In this document: piece by piece, positions 16,335 to 26,189 of the stretch | Layout: each line of letters opens with the position of its first letter | Position numbering within the stretch: the stretch's first letter is position 1 | Assembly: GCA_965219035.1 (NCBI GenBank) | Contig: CBDCMR010000003.1 | Location: 1,178,001 to 1,242,000 of the forward strand | Reading direction: 5' to 3' | Length of the DNA: 64,000 nucleotides | From: CBDCKN01 sp965219035 | GTDB lineage: Bacteria > Gemmatimonadota > Gemmatimonadetes > Longimicrobiales > Gaopeijiaceae | Notes under the pieces: model-generated | Seen by the model: only the letters and a program-made list of their open reading frames with translations | Told to the model about the DNA's origin: nothing | The model's database searches: none | Translations under genes and position numbers: made by a program

Positions 16335-19300
16335 CTACTGAAGACTCCGCCCCGGCGTCCACGGCGCCCCCGCCGTCTCGAGATCCGCCTCGAGCTGCGA
16401 CAGGTCAGTTTCAATCAGGGCGGACAGGTCCCGGCGTAGCTCCTCGAACTCGTCGCGGGCGATCTCGAGATTCCGTCTGTGCGTCGCCGTCGGTGTCTGC
16501 CGGGTATTCCAATGCCCATTCACGACCCGCCCCACGCGATCGCTGATCGAGGGCACGCTCGTCTCGTCGAGTCCCGCACGAACCCGGTCTCCCGAGAGCG
16601 TGGTTCGCAAGTTGGCCAACCTCGCGCCGAGCACGTCGAGACGAGCGAAGAGGGCCGGGTCCGCGCGGGGCGTCTCGAGCAAGGCCGCTCTCATGTGTCG
16701 GAGCTGGTCCTGCACCCGTCCGATCTCTTCGCCGGCACCGGCCACGCGTCGCATCAGCTCACCGGCCTCGCGTTGGAACGCAACCACGATGTTGAAGTCC
16801 GTGCCGGGAGGAGCAGTGGGTAGGGGTTTCACCTCGAACGCTCGAGGGGTTCCGAGCGACTGCACGCCGGCACTCGTGAGGAGAGCTAACTCGGCTCGGT
16901 AACGCCCCGGAGCAACGAGCGGGCCCTGCGGTGGGCGTGTCCAGGGTGGCGCGAACCCAGGCGTCGTCAGATCCACCGGGTCCGGGGGAGGCCCGCGGAG
17001 ATCCCAGCTCACACGGTGTAATCCAACTTCGGCTAGTCCCTCGACCCAGCGCACGGGCTCTCCCTGCTCGTCACGCACTATCACGAGCACGCGCGGCTTT
17101 CCCTCCACCGCCTCCCGCATGAGACGCTCGTAGCCGGGGAACGGCAGGTCTTCCCCCCGCTCGCGCCGCTCGCGCTCGGTGGTGCGACGTGCTTCACGCT
17201 CTGTCGAGGGGACCTCACTCAGGTAGTACGTGAAGGTCGCTCCGAACGGAGGATTGGGCGCCGTATAGTCGGTGCTGCCGAGCGTGGGCTTGCCTCGCGC
17301 TTGCATGGGAACGTTGGCGACGTACCACCAGGCATCGCGCACGGGAAAGAGGTAGCTCCCAGCTAGGGCTCCAGCCGCGATGTCACGGAGCGGCGAGTAA
17401 TCGTCCAAGACGTAGAACCCCCGTCCGAAGGTTGCGCCGACCAGGTCCCCATCCCTCCGTTGGAGCTCGAGGTCACGAAACGCGATCGTGGGGGCGCCGC
17501 TCAGTTTGAACCAGTTCGTTCCGCGATTCGGTGTGAAGTAGAGCCCGAACTCCGCGGCGATGAAGAGCAGATCAGGGTTCTCGTGGTCTTGCTGCAGGGC
17601 CCATACGATGGTGCCCGCGGGAAGATCACCGCTGATCGAGCTCCAGGTGCGACCCCGGTCAGCGCTCTCGAAGAGGTAGGGGCTGAAGTCGCCGGTCTTG
17701 TGCGCATCCGCGATGGCAAAGACCGTCCCGGCTTCGTGCTGAGAGGCCTCGACATCGTTGATAAAGGAAAGCTCCGGAACCGCGGGGAGACTCTGGGCGG
17801 CGGTCCAGCTCTGCCCTCCGTCTTCGCTCAGGTGTATCAGTCCGTCATCGGAGCCGACATAGAGCACACCCTCGGTGACCGGCGATTCCGAGATGGCGGT
17901 GATCGTGGCGTACTTCGACATCGCACCGTTGTCGTAGAGCGCGTCCACGCTCCACACGCGTCCCATCAACTCGAGTTCGTAGCGGTTTTGGTTCCGCGTG
18001 AGGTCATCGCTTATCGGAGTCCACGAATTTCCCCGATCGTCGCTCCGCCAGAGCCGCTGCGAACCGAAGTAGAGCCGGCTCGCCGCGTGCGGGCTCACGA
18101 GGATCGGTGCATCCCAATTCCAGCGCTCGGCCGGGTCGCCGGGAGCGGGCTGGGGCTGAATGTCCAGCGCTTCCTCGCTTCGCCGGTCGACCCGGTACAG
18201 GTTCCCCTGCTGGGTCTCCAGGTAGAGCGTGTTCGGATCTTCCGGGTCGAAGGCGACGCCATAACCGTCAGCACCCATTGGGGCGTACCAGTCGCGGTTG
18301 CGCACCCCCTCCACGTTCATCGTGCGCGTTGGTCCGAGCAGCGTGCCCAGGTCCTGCGCCCCACCGAGCACGTTGTAAAACGGTGCCGAGTTATCGAGGG
18401 CGAGCTTGTAGAACTGGGAAACGGGAAGGTTCGGGAAATGACGCCAGGTCGTGCCCTCGTCGAACGTCTCAAAGAGACCGGCATCGGTTCCCACGACGAG
18501 GTGGTTCCCGTTGTCCGGGTCGATCCACATCGCGTGGTTGTCGCTATGCTTTTCGCGTCCCGTGCCAAGGTTGTCGAAGCTCGCGCCTCCATCCCGCGTG
18601 ACGTGGAGAAAGACATCCATCTGATACACGAGACCGGGGTCTTGCGGCGAGGCTTCGATCTCTTGGTAGTAGTGTGGACCGGTTCCACCCGAGATGTAGG
18701 AATTACGGCGCTCCCAGCTCTCTCCCTTGTCCAGAGATCGGTAGAAGCCCCGCTCTTCGTCGTTCGCTTCGATGGTGGCGTAGACCACGTCTGGGTCCGC
18801 GGCGGTCACCGCGAGACCGATTTTCCCCATGTCGCCCTTCGGTAGGCCCACGTCAATACGCCGCCAACTCTCGCCCCCATCGGTGGACTTGTAGATGCCG
18901 GACTCCGGGCCTCCGGCGAGGAGCGACCAGATGTGACGCCGCCGTTGATACGCGGCCGCGTACAACACGTCGGGATTCGAGGGATCGAACTCGACGTCAG
19001 TAACGCCGGTGTTCTCGTCGATCTCGACCACTGCGGTCCACGTAGCACCTCCGTCGGTCGTCTTGTAGAGACCGCGCTCACCACCTGCCGACCAGAGCGG
19101 CCCTTCAGCCGCGACGAAGACCACGTCGCCATCGCGCGGGTCGACCAGAATCTTTCCGATGTGCTCCGATGTCTCGAGCCCCATCCGCTGCCAGGAACGC
19201 CCTCCATCGCGGCTTCGATACACGCCGTCTCCCCAACCCACGTGGCGGCCGCTCACGTTCTCACCGGTTCCGACCCACACGACATCGGGGTTGCTGGGAT

Positions 19301-19610
19301 CGACGGTGACCGCACCAATCGAATATGACGGCTGCTCGTCGAAGACCGGCGTCCAGGTGATGCCGGCATTCGTCGTCTTCCACAGTCCTCCCGATCCCAC
19401 GGCCACGTACCAGGTGCCGCGATTTCGTGGGTGTACGGTGATGTCCGCGATGCGCCCGCCCATGACCGCGGGCCCGATGCTCCGAAGCCCTAGGCCGGCC
19501 ACGGCTTTCGAGATCGTCTCCCGGTCGGGTGCTTGTGCGGTCGCAGCGCTGTGAAAGCAAACGCCGGATGCGACCAGGAGGATGAGTCCTGTGCTACTCG
19601 ATCGGTGCAT
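16335..19610 (-). CDS. Secreted VPS10/BNR-repeat propeller protein (sortilin-like glycosyl-hydrolase-type)
   Basis: 1091 residues from the ATG at 19610 (AGGA upstream), giving a signal peptide ending in ATAQ. The body is a chain of BNR/Asp-box repeats: 'GGLWKTTNAGITWTP', 'GVYRSRDGGRSWQRM', 'GLYKTTDGGATWTAV', 'GIYKSTDGGESWRRI', 'GLFETFDEGTTWRHF', 'LWRSDDRGNSWTPI', 'LIHLSEDGGQSWTAA'. Each hydrophobic-x-S/T-x-D-x-G-x-x-W motif caps a propeller blade; the size fits two large VPS10-type propellers. After residue 780 comes a linker and a helical C-terminal domain. Databases often call such proteins glycosyl hydrolases, but no catalytic residues can be named. Probably periplasmic or secreted. A second member lies at 62405. 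Confidence 0.88.
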   Translation of the reverse strand: MHRSSSTGLILLVASGVCFHSAATAQAPDRETISKAVAGLGLRSIGPAVMGGRIADITVHPRNRGTWYVAVGSGGLWKTTNAGITWTPVFDEQPSYSIGAVTVDPSNPDVVWVGTGENVSGRHVGWGDGVYRSRDGGRSWQRMGLETSEHIGKILVDPRDGDVVFVAAEGPLWSAGGERGLYKTTDGGATWTAVVEIDENTGVTDVEFDPSNPDVLYAAAYQRRRHIWSLLAGGPESGIYKSTDGGESWRRIDVGLPKGDMGKIGLAVTAADPDVVYATIEANDEERGFYRSLDKGESWERRNSYISGGTGPHYYQEIEASPQDPGLVYQMDVFLHVTRDGGASFDNLGTGREKHSDNHAMWIDPDNGNHLVVGTDAGLFETFDEGTTWRHFPNLPVSQFYKLALDNSAPFYNVLGGAQDLGTLLGPTRTMNVEGVRNRDWYAPMGADGYGVAFDPEDPNTLYLETQQGNLYRVDRRSEEALDIQPQPAPGDPAERWNWDAPILVSPHAASRLYFGSQRLWRSDDRGNSWTPISDDLTRNQNRYELELMGRVWSVDALYDNGAMSKYATITAISESPVTEGVLYVGSDDGLIHLSEDGGQSWTAAQSLPAVPELSFINDVEASQHEAGTVFAIADAHKTGDFSPYLFESADRGRTWSSISGDLPAGTIVWALQQDHENPDLLFIAAEFGLYFTPNRGTNWFKLSGAPTIAFRDLELQRRDGDLVGATFGRGFYVLDDYSPLRDIAAGALAGSYLFPVRDAWWYVANVPMQARGKPTLGSTDYTAPNPPFGATFTYYLSEVPSTEREARRTTERERRERGEDLPFPGYERLMREAVEGKPRVLVIVRDEQGEPVRWVEGLAEVGLHRVSWDLRGPPPDPVDLTTPGFAPPWTRPPQGPLVAPGRYRAELALLTSAGVQSLGTPRAFEVKPLPTAPPGTDFNIVVAFQREAGELMRRVAGAGEEIGRVQDQLRHMRAALLETPRADPALFARLDVLGARLANLRTTLSGDRVRAGLDETSVPSISDRVGRVVNGHWNTRQTPTATHRRNLEIARDEFEELRRDLSALIETDLSQLEADLETAGAPWTPGRSLQ

Positions 19611-19704
19611 GAGCGATCCTGCTGTCGGGTTTCTGTTCAAACGCAAAATGCCAATACTCCACTCCGACTCACGGCGCTCGTGTCAGGCGTATCCACCAGC
19701 CCGT

Positions 19705-21309
19705 CTATGGTAGGGCGATGCCCCTCTCGCGTTTCTGTTTTTCCACCATGCGAGCCACGTCCGCGAGCAGTGCCTTCGCGTCGTACACAATCCCGTCCTT
19801 GATGGTGTAGAGGATGCCGCCGCGGCGCTCAGCCTGACCGGTCGAGTCGTTGAGGCGCACGACTCCGGTTCCGTAAAGGACCTTCAAGTCCTCAATCGGA
19901 TTCTCGTCCACCAACACGAGGTCCGCAAGAAATCCTTCACGGACGATCCCGAAGTCGATGGACTTACCGGTGGGCTTCATCAGCGTCTCTGCACCATGCA
20001 TGGTCGCACCGCGGATGACCTCCAACGAATGAAATCCGGCTTCCTCTAGCAATTCCATCTCTTCGATCGTTGAGAATCCCATCAGGTTGTAGGTGTAGCC
20101 GGCATCCGAGCTCACGGTCACCCGACCACCCATGTCCTTGTAGTCGTCCAGCATCTGCATCTAAACGCGATAGAAGTTCCGCCACGCCACCTCATCGGTG
20201 GACGTCCAGCGGTAGTAGTAGGAGCCGTGATTCGTGCGGCTCGGTTCATAAAAGTCCCATAACGATGGGAGTGTGTACTGCTCGTGCCAATCGGCCGTGC
20301 GCGCGCGCATCACGTCGCGAGTGGCGATGTAGGCGGTCATCGTGGGGTCGAGGGTGACGTCCAGTTCCTTGAGCTCGGCAAGCATGGCATTCCATTCGTC
20401 GCTCCCCGGCGGATAGATCAGGTTCCACTGTCGCGCGACCTGGCCGAAGCGGTGCTGCTCGTTGCTGTAGTTCATGTCGGCCGGCCACGGTTGCACGTCA
20501 TGATCGTTGTACATGGCCTCGAAGAGCCCGTAATAGTGCGTGACCGAACCCAGTCCGAGTCGCGCAGCATCGATCGCGTTCATGTGGGCCACACCGGTTT
20601 GCCCGAGGTGGGCGGTGGATCCCAACTGATGCTGCTTCGCCTCGTCGAGAAGGGCGGCCATGATCGCCGGGGGAGACGAGCCCAGCTTGAGTCCGTCGAT
20701 GCCCTTGTCGGCCGCCCATCGCACCCACGCTCGCGCGTCGTCCGGGGTTCTGATCGGACCGCCGTCCCAACCCTGCCCAGGGCGCTGATATACCCACATC
20801 CGCGGGGCGGTGATCGCGTTCGCTGCGCTCCGCTCTTTCTCTTTGAGCGACCAGTCGACCCCGCCAAACGACACGCCGCGCCCAGTCGTGACGCCATGGG
20901 CCATCCACAGCTTGTAGGCGTACTCGGCATCAGGCGCTTTCGGGACCCCACCGGTGTGGAGGTGCAGATCCACGAAACCGGGCAGTACGTACATGCCCTC
21001 CGCGTCGATCTCCTTCGTGCCGGGTTCCGGTCGCCCCGTCGAGTCAAGCGGTACTTCCGGTACCCCGACGTTCACGATGCGAGCGATGCGATTGTTCTCG
21101 ATGACGATGTCCACCGGTCCACGGGGCGGCCCGCCCGTGCCATCGATGACGATCGCCCCGCGGATCACCAGCCGATCAAACGGGCCTTCGCCCTCAGCTC
21201 GGTCCGGGGCCGGCGTCACCACCTCTCGTTCTTGCTGAGCGGTGGCCATCTTGGGGACGGCCATCAAAGCAACCATTACCATCAAGGCCAATTGGATGAC
21301 TCGCTGCAT
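19705..21309 (-). pseudogene. Exported amidohydrolase with an in-frame amber codon
   Basis: An ATG at 21309 (AGGAGA upstream) leads a signal peptide ending MATAQ and an amidohydrolase with 'DGTGGPPRGPVDIVIENNRI', the metal motif 'LPGFVDLHLHTGG', a later 'STAHLGQTGVAHMNAID' and 'VTHYYGLFE'. The frame stops at TAG (20161-20163) after 'VAWRNFYRV' and continues directly in the same frame as 'MQMLDDYKDMGGRVTVSSDA', 'GATMHGAETLMKPTG', 'GFLADLVLVDENPIEDLKVL', the normal end of the family. The codon stands where a Trp is plausible, so TGG to TAG is the simplest cause. Upstream of 19705 the BNR gene follows. Confidence 0.88.
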
Positions 21310-21548
21310 AGTGGTCTCCTTCGACGCTGGGTTATTGTTGAGGAAGGTACCGGCCGATCCGTGGGTCGGCGAGTGTGCGTGCCTCTCATGCCCCGCCCCG
21401 CGCGCACACGACCGTGGTGATCGGCGGGGAGCCCGCAGCGATTCAGGCTTGTTCGGCGCGGCTCGCCACGCGAGTATACGCCTAAACTCCTGTGAGGAAA
21501 GGATACCGCCTCCCGACCCTTCCGCAACTCCCAGCCCCGGAGCAGGCT

Positions 21549-23987
21549 ATGAGGATGACTCTGAGAGTTCGTCGCATCGCGGCCGCCTTGGGACTGCTCA
21601 TTTTCGCGCTCGTGGTGTCCGTGGGCCACGCCGGTCCGAGCCGTTATGGTCACTCCGACCGGGTGGAGCGACACATGCTCCCGGGGGTGTCCACAGGCCC
21701 TCTCGATCCGGCATGGAGTCCCGACAGTCGCTGGATCGCCTTCTCCATGAGGGGTGACATCTGGAAGGTCCCGGCCGACGGCGGTGAGGCGGTGGCTCTC
21801 ACTAGGGGACCGGCATACCACTTCGAGCCTGCGTGGAGTCCCGACGGGACCCGGCTGGCGCTCTCCCTTGACGTCGACGGCAATCTGGACCTGGGCCTGG
21901 TGAGCGCCGAAGGCGGGCTCGTGGAGCGGATCGCCAGCGATCCGGCCGTGGACGTTCAGCCCGTATGGAGTAGGAACGGAGACGCGATCTACTTCGTTAC
22001 GGCGCGCGCGGGCGGCTTCCGTATCTTCCGTCACGATCTGGCCAGCGGTGCCGACGACGAGGTGGTGGCCGGGATCAATCCGGCAGTTTCACCGGACGGC
22101 CGCGAGCTCGCCTATGTGGCGCCGGTCCGCGGACGAATGGGGACCGGCGGTCTCATGGTGAAGGCACTGCCCGATGGGCCTCCAAGGATGGTCCACTACG
22201 AGGAGACCGCCTACCGCATGAAGCCGGAATGGACGCCGGATGGCCACGCTTTCCTGTTCGTCTCCGAGGAGGGAGGCGTGAACCACGTACGGATCATCCC
22301 CGCCTCGGGAGGAAACACGATGGCCCTCACCATCGACCCCCATCACCACTATTCCCCTGCATCCAGTCCCGACGGCGAGCGCTTCGCCTTCGTCTCGAAT
22401 GCGGGAGGCCCTACGATCCTCTACACCGTCGCTAAGGGAGGAGGCCCGCCCAGCTCTTGGCGACAGGTGCCCATCCGTACACGAAGCCCGCGCTACCCCG
22501 CGGGCCGCGTGCGTGTACGGGTTCTCGCCCCGGACGGGAGCCCGACCCCGGCCCGCATCTACCTGGAGGGAAGCGACGGGCGGGGCTACACCCCCGACGG
22601 AGGCTTCCACCGGGTGATCGCCGCCACCGAGACCCACTACTTCCACACGGACGGCGAGTTCGAGGTCGAGGTGCCCGCCGGCCGCACCAGCGTCGAAGCG
22701 CTCAAGGGGCACGAGTATCAGCCCGCGGCAGTCACGCTCGATGTGCCCGAAGGTGGAGTCGAAGCCGCAACGCTCCGGCTGACCCGACTCGAAGACATGC
22801 CGGGCCGTGGCTGGTACTCGGGTGACACCCACGTCCACGACCGGCATCAGGGGAGGTTCGGGCTGACTCACGAGGCGTTCTATCGCCAGCTGGTTGCCGA
22901 GGACCTGCACATCACCAACTCGCTGATTCACATGGACGGCACTCGTCTCATGGGCCGTTGGGGAGACCTGACGGGCGAGCCGCACCCCCTCTCCACTGGG
23001 CTGCACATCCTCCAGTACGGCGAGGAGTATCGCGGTGCCATGGGTCACGTGGCCCTCATCGGTATCGGGCAGTATGTGCTCCCCTTCACGGTGGGCTCGG
23101 GAAGCACCGCCTACTCTCAGCCGGAGCTGGATCTTCCCTACATCGACGGCGCACACTCCCAGGGGGGGATCGCCGGCTTCCTCCATCCGTACAGCAACGA
23201 CGTCACCGCACCGGAAGATCTGGCCCGCTCGCTGATTCCGGTCAACGCGGCGCTGGGCAAGGGGGACTTCTACGACGTGGCTTCGCTGCCCTCGGACGAG
23301 ATCGCCTCCACGGAGCTCTACTACCGCATGCTGAACGCCGGTCTCCGCATCGCGGCCACCGGGGGCACGGACAACTTCTCCGACGTCTGGCGTGATCCAC
23401 CGCCAGGAACGGACCGCACGTACGTCCACATCGAGGACCCGCTCAGCCTGCAGACCTGGATGGAGGGAATCCGGGCCCAGCACACCTTCGCATCCACGGG
23501 CCCACTTCTCTTCCTCGATGTCGCGGGCCACGAGCCCGGGGACGAGATCGATCTGGCTTCCACGGATGTCCCGGAACTGTCCGTACGTGCCGAGGCAGTG
23601 TCCATCGCACCCATGGACCGCCTCGAGATCGTCGTCAACGGAGAGGTCGTGCAGAGCGTCAATGGCTCCGATCCGTTGCGCGTCGAGTTCGAGGGGGTGG
23701 TCAGAGTCCCCCGGGGCGGATGGATCGCAGCCCGCGTGCTCGGTCCCTCCTCACGTTACGTGACGGATACCCACGCATTCGCGCACACCAGCCCGGTTTA
23801 CGTCCTGCGAGACGGCCGTCAATGGACGTCGGCCGAGGACGCGCGTTTCCTGGCCGACGGCGTGGCGGCGCTGTGGAGCCGGGTCGACGGACGCGCCGAG
23901 TGGCGCACCCCCGCTGAGCGCGAGCGATTCCGGGCCGCCGTCCAGGAAGCCCAGGCGATCTATGAGCGGATCGCCGGGGAGGCGTAG
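21549..23987 (+). CDS. TolB/PD40 propeller fused to CehA/McbA-type metallohydrolase (copy 1)
   Basis: 812 residues from the ATG at 21549 with a signal peptide (ALGLLIFALVVSVGHA). The first 300 residues contain at least six PD40/TolB blades ('PAWSPDSRWIAFSM', 'PAWSPDGTRLALSL', 'VSPDGRELAYVAPV', 'EWTPDGHAFLFVSE', 'ASSPDGERFAFVSN'). A carboxypeptidase-regulatory-like beta domain follows (about 320-415), then a PHP-like metallohydrolase beginning 'WYSGDTHVHDRHQG' at about residue 420, with 'GHVALIGIG', 'GIAGFLHPYSND' and 'AATGGTDNFSDVW' as likely metal ligands. The C-terminus has 'FAHTSPVYV', shared by all three copies in this window. Periplasmic hydrolase of unknown substrate. Divergent from the amidohydrolase, with a strong terminator behind it. 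Confidence 0.9.
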   Translation: MRMTLRVRRIAAALGLLIFALVVSVGHAGPSRYGHSDRVERHMLPGVSTGPLDPAWSPDSRWIAFSMRGDIWKVPADGGEAVALTRGPAYHFEPAWSPDGTRLALSLDVDGNLDLGLVSAEGGLVERIASDPAVDVQPVWSRNGDAIYFVTARAGGFRIFRHDLASGADDEVVAGINPAVSPDGRELAYVAPVRGRMGTGGLMVKALPDGPPRMVHYEETAYRMKPEWTPDGHAFLFVSEEGGVNHVRIIPASGGNTMALTIDPHHHYSPASSPDGERFAFVSNAGGPTILYTVAKGGGPPSSWRQVPIRTRSPRYPAGRVRVRVLAPDGSPTPARIYLEGSDGRGYTPDGGFHRVIAATETHYFHTDGEFEVEVPAGRTSVEALKGHEYQPAAVTLDVPEGGVEAATLRLTRLEDMPGRGWYSGDTHVHDRHQGRFGLTHEAFYRQLVAEDLHITNSLIHMDGTRLMGRWGDLTGEPHPLSTGLHILQYGEEYRGAMGHVALIGIGQYVLPFTVGSGSTAYSQPELDLPYIDGAHSQGGIAGFLHPYSNDVTAPEDLARSLIPVNAALGKGDFYDVASLPSDEIASTELYYRMLNAGLRIAATGGTDNFSDVWRDPPPGTDRTYVHIEDPLSLQTWMEGIRAQHTFASTGPLLFLDVAGHEPGDEIDLASTDVPELSVRAEAVSIAPMDRLEIVVNGEVVQSVNGSDPLRVEFEGVVRVPRGGWIAARVLGPSSRYVTDTHAFAHTSPVYVLRDGRQWTSAEDARFLADGVAALWSRVDGRAEWRTPAERERFRAAVQEAQAIYERIAGEA

Positions 23988-24010
23988 ACGGGCGCTCATT
24001 CCTGTTGGCG

Positions 24011-24054
24011 AGCGGCTCTTCCCTGGCTAGCCGATCAAATAGCCAGTCGATGGA
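24011..24054. repeat. Dispersed repeat flanking the GGDEF-EAL gene, copy 1
   Basis: About 42 bases here (AGCGGCTCTTCCCTGGCTAG onward, then CCGATCAAATAGCCAGTCGA) recur with a few changes at 25952-25993, on the other side of the response regulator gene. Copy 1 forms part of the terminator; copy 2 has lost the outer stem. Confidence 0.7.
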
Positions 24055-24067
24055 AGAGCCGTTCTTT
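24013..24067 (+). terminator. Rho-independent terminator of the first TolB-CehA gene
   Basis: Outer stem CGGCTCTTCC (24013-24022) pairs perfectly with GGAAGAGCCG (24052-24061); inner stem CTGGCTA (24023-24029) pairs with TAGCCAG (24040-24046). A TTCTTTT tract follows at 24062-24068. It starts 26 bases after the TolB-CehA stop codon. Confidence 0.8.
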
Positions 24068-24128
24068 TCGGCGCGGTCGCCGCGGCGGTGTGGGGCGCTC
24101 CCACGCTCGTGGGCGTGGCCAGCAGGCC

Positions 24129-25856
24129 CTAGAAGAGCGGTTTCCCCGCTGCCAAAAGCTCCTCAGCCACGGCACTCTCGAGGGGCCTAGAAAACAGGTA
24201 GCCCTGAGCTTCTTCGCACTCGAGGTCTATCAGCATTTTCAGCTGATCCTCCGTTTCAACACCCTCCGCGATGATCGACAAGCCGAGGTTCTTCGCCAAC
24301 CGGACGATGGTCTTCACGATTTCCAGATCGGTGTCGGCCTCCACCATGCGGTCCACGAAGGCCCGATCGATCTTGAGGGTGTGGATCGGTAGCCTGCATA
24401 GATAGCTGAGTGAGGAATAGCCCGTGCCGAAATCGTCGATACGGAGGCGTATCGCACGGTCACAAAGCTGTTGAAGGACCGCGGACGTGCTCTCCACGCT
24501 CTGCATCAACGAGGATTCCGTGATCTCGATGTGCAAAGCGGCCGGGGGGATCCCGAACCTGGTGAGCCGTTCGTCGATCTCCTGGAGGAGATCCGGCCGG
24601 TCGAGCTGTTTCGGCGAAATGTTGATTCCCATCGCCAGCGGCACGTCACGCGGGAAGCGATCCTGCCACTCCTTGAGTTGGCGGCAACCCTCCTCCAGGA
24701 CCCACCACCCCATGGGAACGATGAGACCCGTTTCTTCGGCAACCGGCACGAATTCGCCCGGAGAGACCAATCCGCGATCAGGATCGTTCCAGCGCACGAG
24801 GGCCTCGAAGCCCGTGATGTCACCGGTCTCGAGCGAAGCGATCGGCTGATAATGAAGGAAGAGTTGATGTCGTTCCACGGCGACCTTGAGGCGAGACTCC
24901 AGATGAACCCGGGCGAGGGCTCCGGTATGTAACACGGGATCGAAAATGCGATGGGAACTCCGACCGTCTTCGACGCGAGCCGTAAGCGAGGCGGTCATGG
25001 CGTCTCGGACGATGTCACTCGGCCTCTCAAAGCCCGTCTGGCTCAGGCCTATTCCGATGCTGGCGCTGGAAAACACCTCCTGATTTTCGAAATGGAATGG
25101 GGCCGAAAGGGCCTGATGGATGCGGTTGGCCAACCGCACGGGTTCGCTCACGTTGTTCACGCCGTCGAGCAACAGAATGAACTCGCCCTCTTGCATGCGA
25201 GCGACCGTGTCCACCGCACGCACACAGGGCTCCAGACGCTCGGCCACCTCACGCAGGAGGCGATCGCCGCAGTCGCGCCCATGCTTCTCATTGACTTCAC
25301 CAAAGCCGTCGAGGGCCACATAAACGACCGAGAACGCCCCATCCTCCCTGGCGTGGCGTCTGGCCGCCCGATCGAGCCTCTCGAAAAAGAGCTGCCGGTT
25401 CGGAAGATCAGTGATCGGATCGCGGAGGGCGTCCCGCATCAGGTCCAGTTCCTTCTGCTTCTGGCGCTGTAGGGCGCGAACCTGCCGTTCGGCGATCGTC
25501 AGCCGAACATGGAGAAGTTCCCCGGTGAGCGGCTTGGTGAGATAGTCGTCGGCCCCCGCCGAAAGCGCTTCCTCGAGGCCCTCCTTCCCGGCCACGCCGG
25601 TCGCGAACAGAATGACCGTCTGGCTGGATTCCGGCACCAGTCGCATCTCGCGACATAACTCCATCCCATTCATGCCCGGGAGCATGATGTCGAGGATCAC
25701 CAGCGGGAACTGGTTGTGCTGGTACGCCGAGAGCCCCTCCTCCGGCGTACCGCACGCCACCACCTCGTGACCACGGCTCTGAAGGATACGAGTCAGCAAT
25801 ACCCGCTGGTCCTCGTCATCCTCGACAACGAGGGTTTGAAACGGCTCTTGGGTCAT
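24129..25856 (-). CDS. Response regulator with degenerate GGDEF and intact EAL domain
   Basis: 575 residues in three parts. Residues 8-125 are a receiver domain: acidic pair 'VVEDDEDQ', phospho-acceptor Asp in 'LVILDIMLPGMNG', Lys in 'DDYLTKPLTGE'. Residues 145-305 are a GGDEF domain ('DPITDLPNRQLFFERLDRA') whose signature reads QEGEF instead of GGDEF, so it is probably not a cyclase. Residues 320-565 are an EAL domain with 'GFEALVRWNDPDRG', 'NISPKQLDRPD', 'HIEITESS', 'RIDDFGTGYSSL', 'LKIDRAFVD' and 'IIAEGVETEDQ', all typical of active c-di-GMP phosphodiesterases. Predicted role: signal-controlled hydrolysis of c-di-GMP in the cytoplasm. No sensor kinase is adjacent. Confidence 0.95.
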   Translation of the reverse strand: MTQEPFQTLVVEDDEDQRVLLTRILQSRGHEVVACGTPEEGLSAYQHNQFPLVILDIMLPGMNGMELCREMRLVPESSQTVILFATGVAGKEGLEEALSAGADDYLTKPLTGELLHVRLTIAERQVRALQRQKQKELDLMRDALRDPITDLPNRQLFFERLDRAARRHAREDGAFSVVYVALDGFGEVNEKHGRDCGDRLLREVAERLEPCVRAVDTVARMQEGEFILLLDGVNNVSEPVRLANRIHQALSAPFHFENQEVFSSASIGIGLSQTGFERPSDIVRDAMTASLTARVEDGRSSHRIFDPVLHTGALARVHLESRLKVAVERHQLFLHYQPIASLETGDITGFEALVRWNDPDRGLVSPGEFVPVAEETGLIVPMGWWVLEEGCRQLKEWQDRFPRDVPLAMGINISPKQLDRPDLLQEIDERLTRFGIPPAALHIEITESSLMQSVESTSAVLQQLCDRAIRLRIDDFGTGYSSLSYLCRLPIHTLKIDRAFVDRMVEADTDLEIVKTIVRLAKNLGLSIIAEGVETEDQLKMLIDLECEEAQGYLFSRPLESAVAEELLAAGKPLF

Positions 25857-26189
25857 TGGTTCGGGTGGGCACGTGGTTGAGGCGGACGGGCAGACGGTCC
25901 CTTTACCACTGTACCTACAGGCCCCCAGGCGGGCAACGAAAAAGACCCCAGAGCGGCTATTCCCTGGCTAGCCGATCAATAGCTAGTGAATCGAACAGGT
26001 CCATCGCGAGGGTTGCCAAACAAGAAAAACCGAATAATCTGAGACGATGACGCGGATAATGTGCGCCCTGCTTGTTTTCACCGCCCCGCTTTGAGGGGCT
26101 CTGAGGGCTTTCTCGTGTAATTTTCCTGAGGATAATTCTTGAGAGTAATTCTTGAGCATATTGTCCCTTCTGATCTGATGAGGAACGAA
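25857..26189. other. Intergenic region with second copy of the dispersed repeat
   Basis: Divergent promoter region between the response regulator and the PQQ dehydrogenase. It holds repeat copy 2 at 25952-25993 (AGCGGCTATTCCCTGGCTAG onward). The stretch 25990-26180 is AT-rich for this window (for example GAGGATAATTCTTGAGAGTA followed by a second ATTCTTGAG) and probably carries the dehydrogenase promoter; no box can be named with confidence. Confidence 0.5.

Noticed and set aside
17460..18845. 461-codon plus-strand open frame inside the BNR gene
   Set aside because: Antisense of clear BNR repeats on the other strand; no signal or family pattern.
22089..23531. 480-codon minus-strand open frame opposite the first TolB-CehA gene
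   Set aside because: Shadow of PD40 and PHP coding sequence; composition and lack of motifs are typical of antisense frames.
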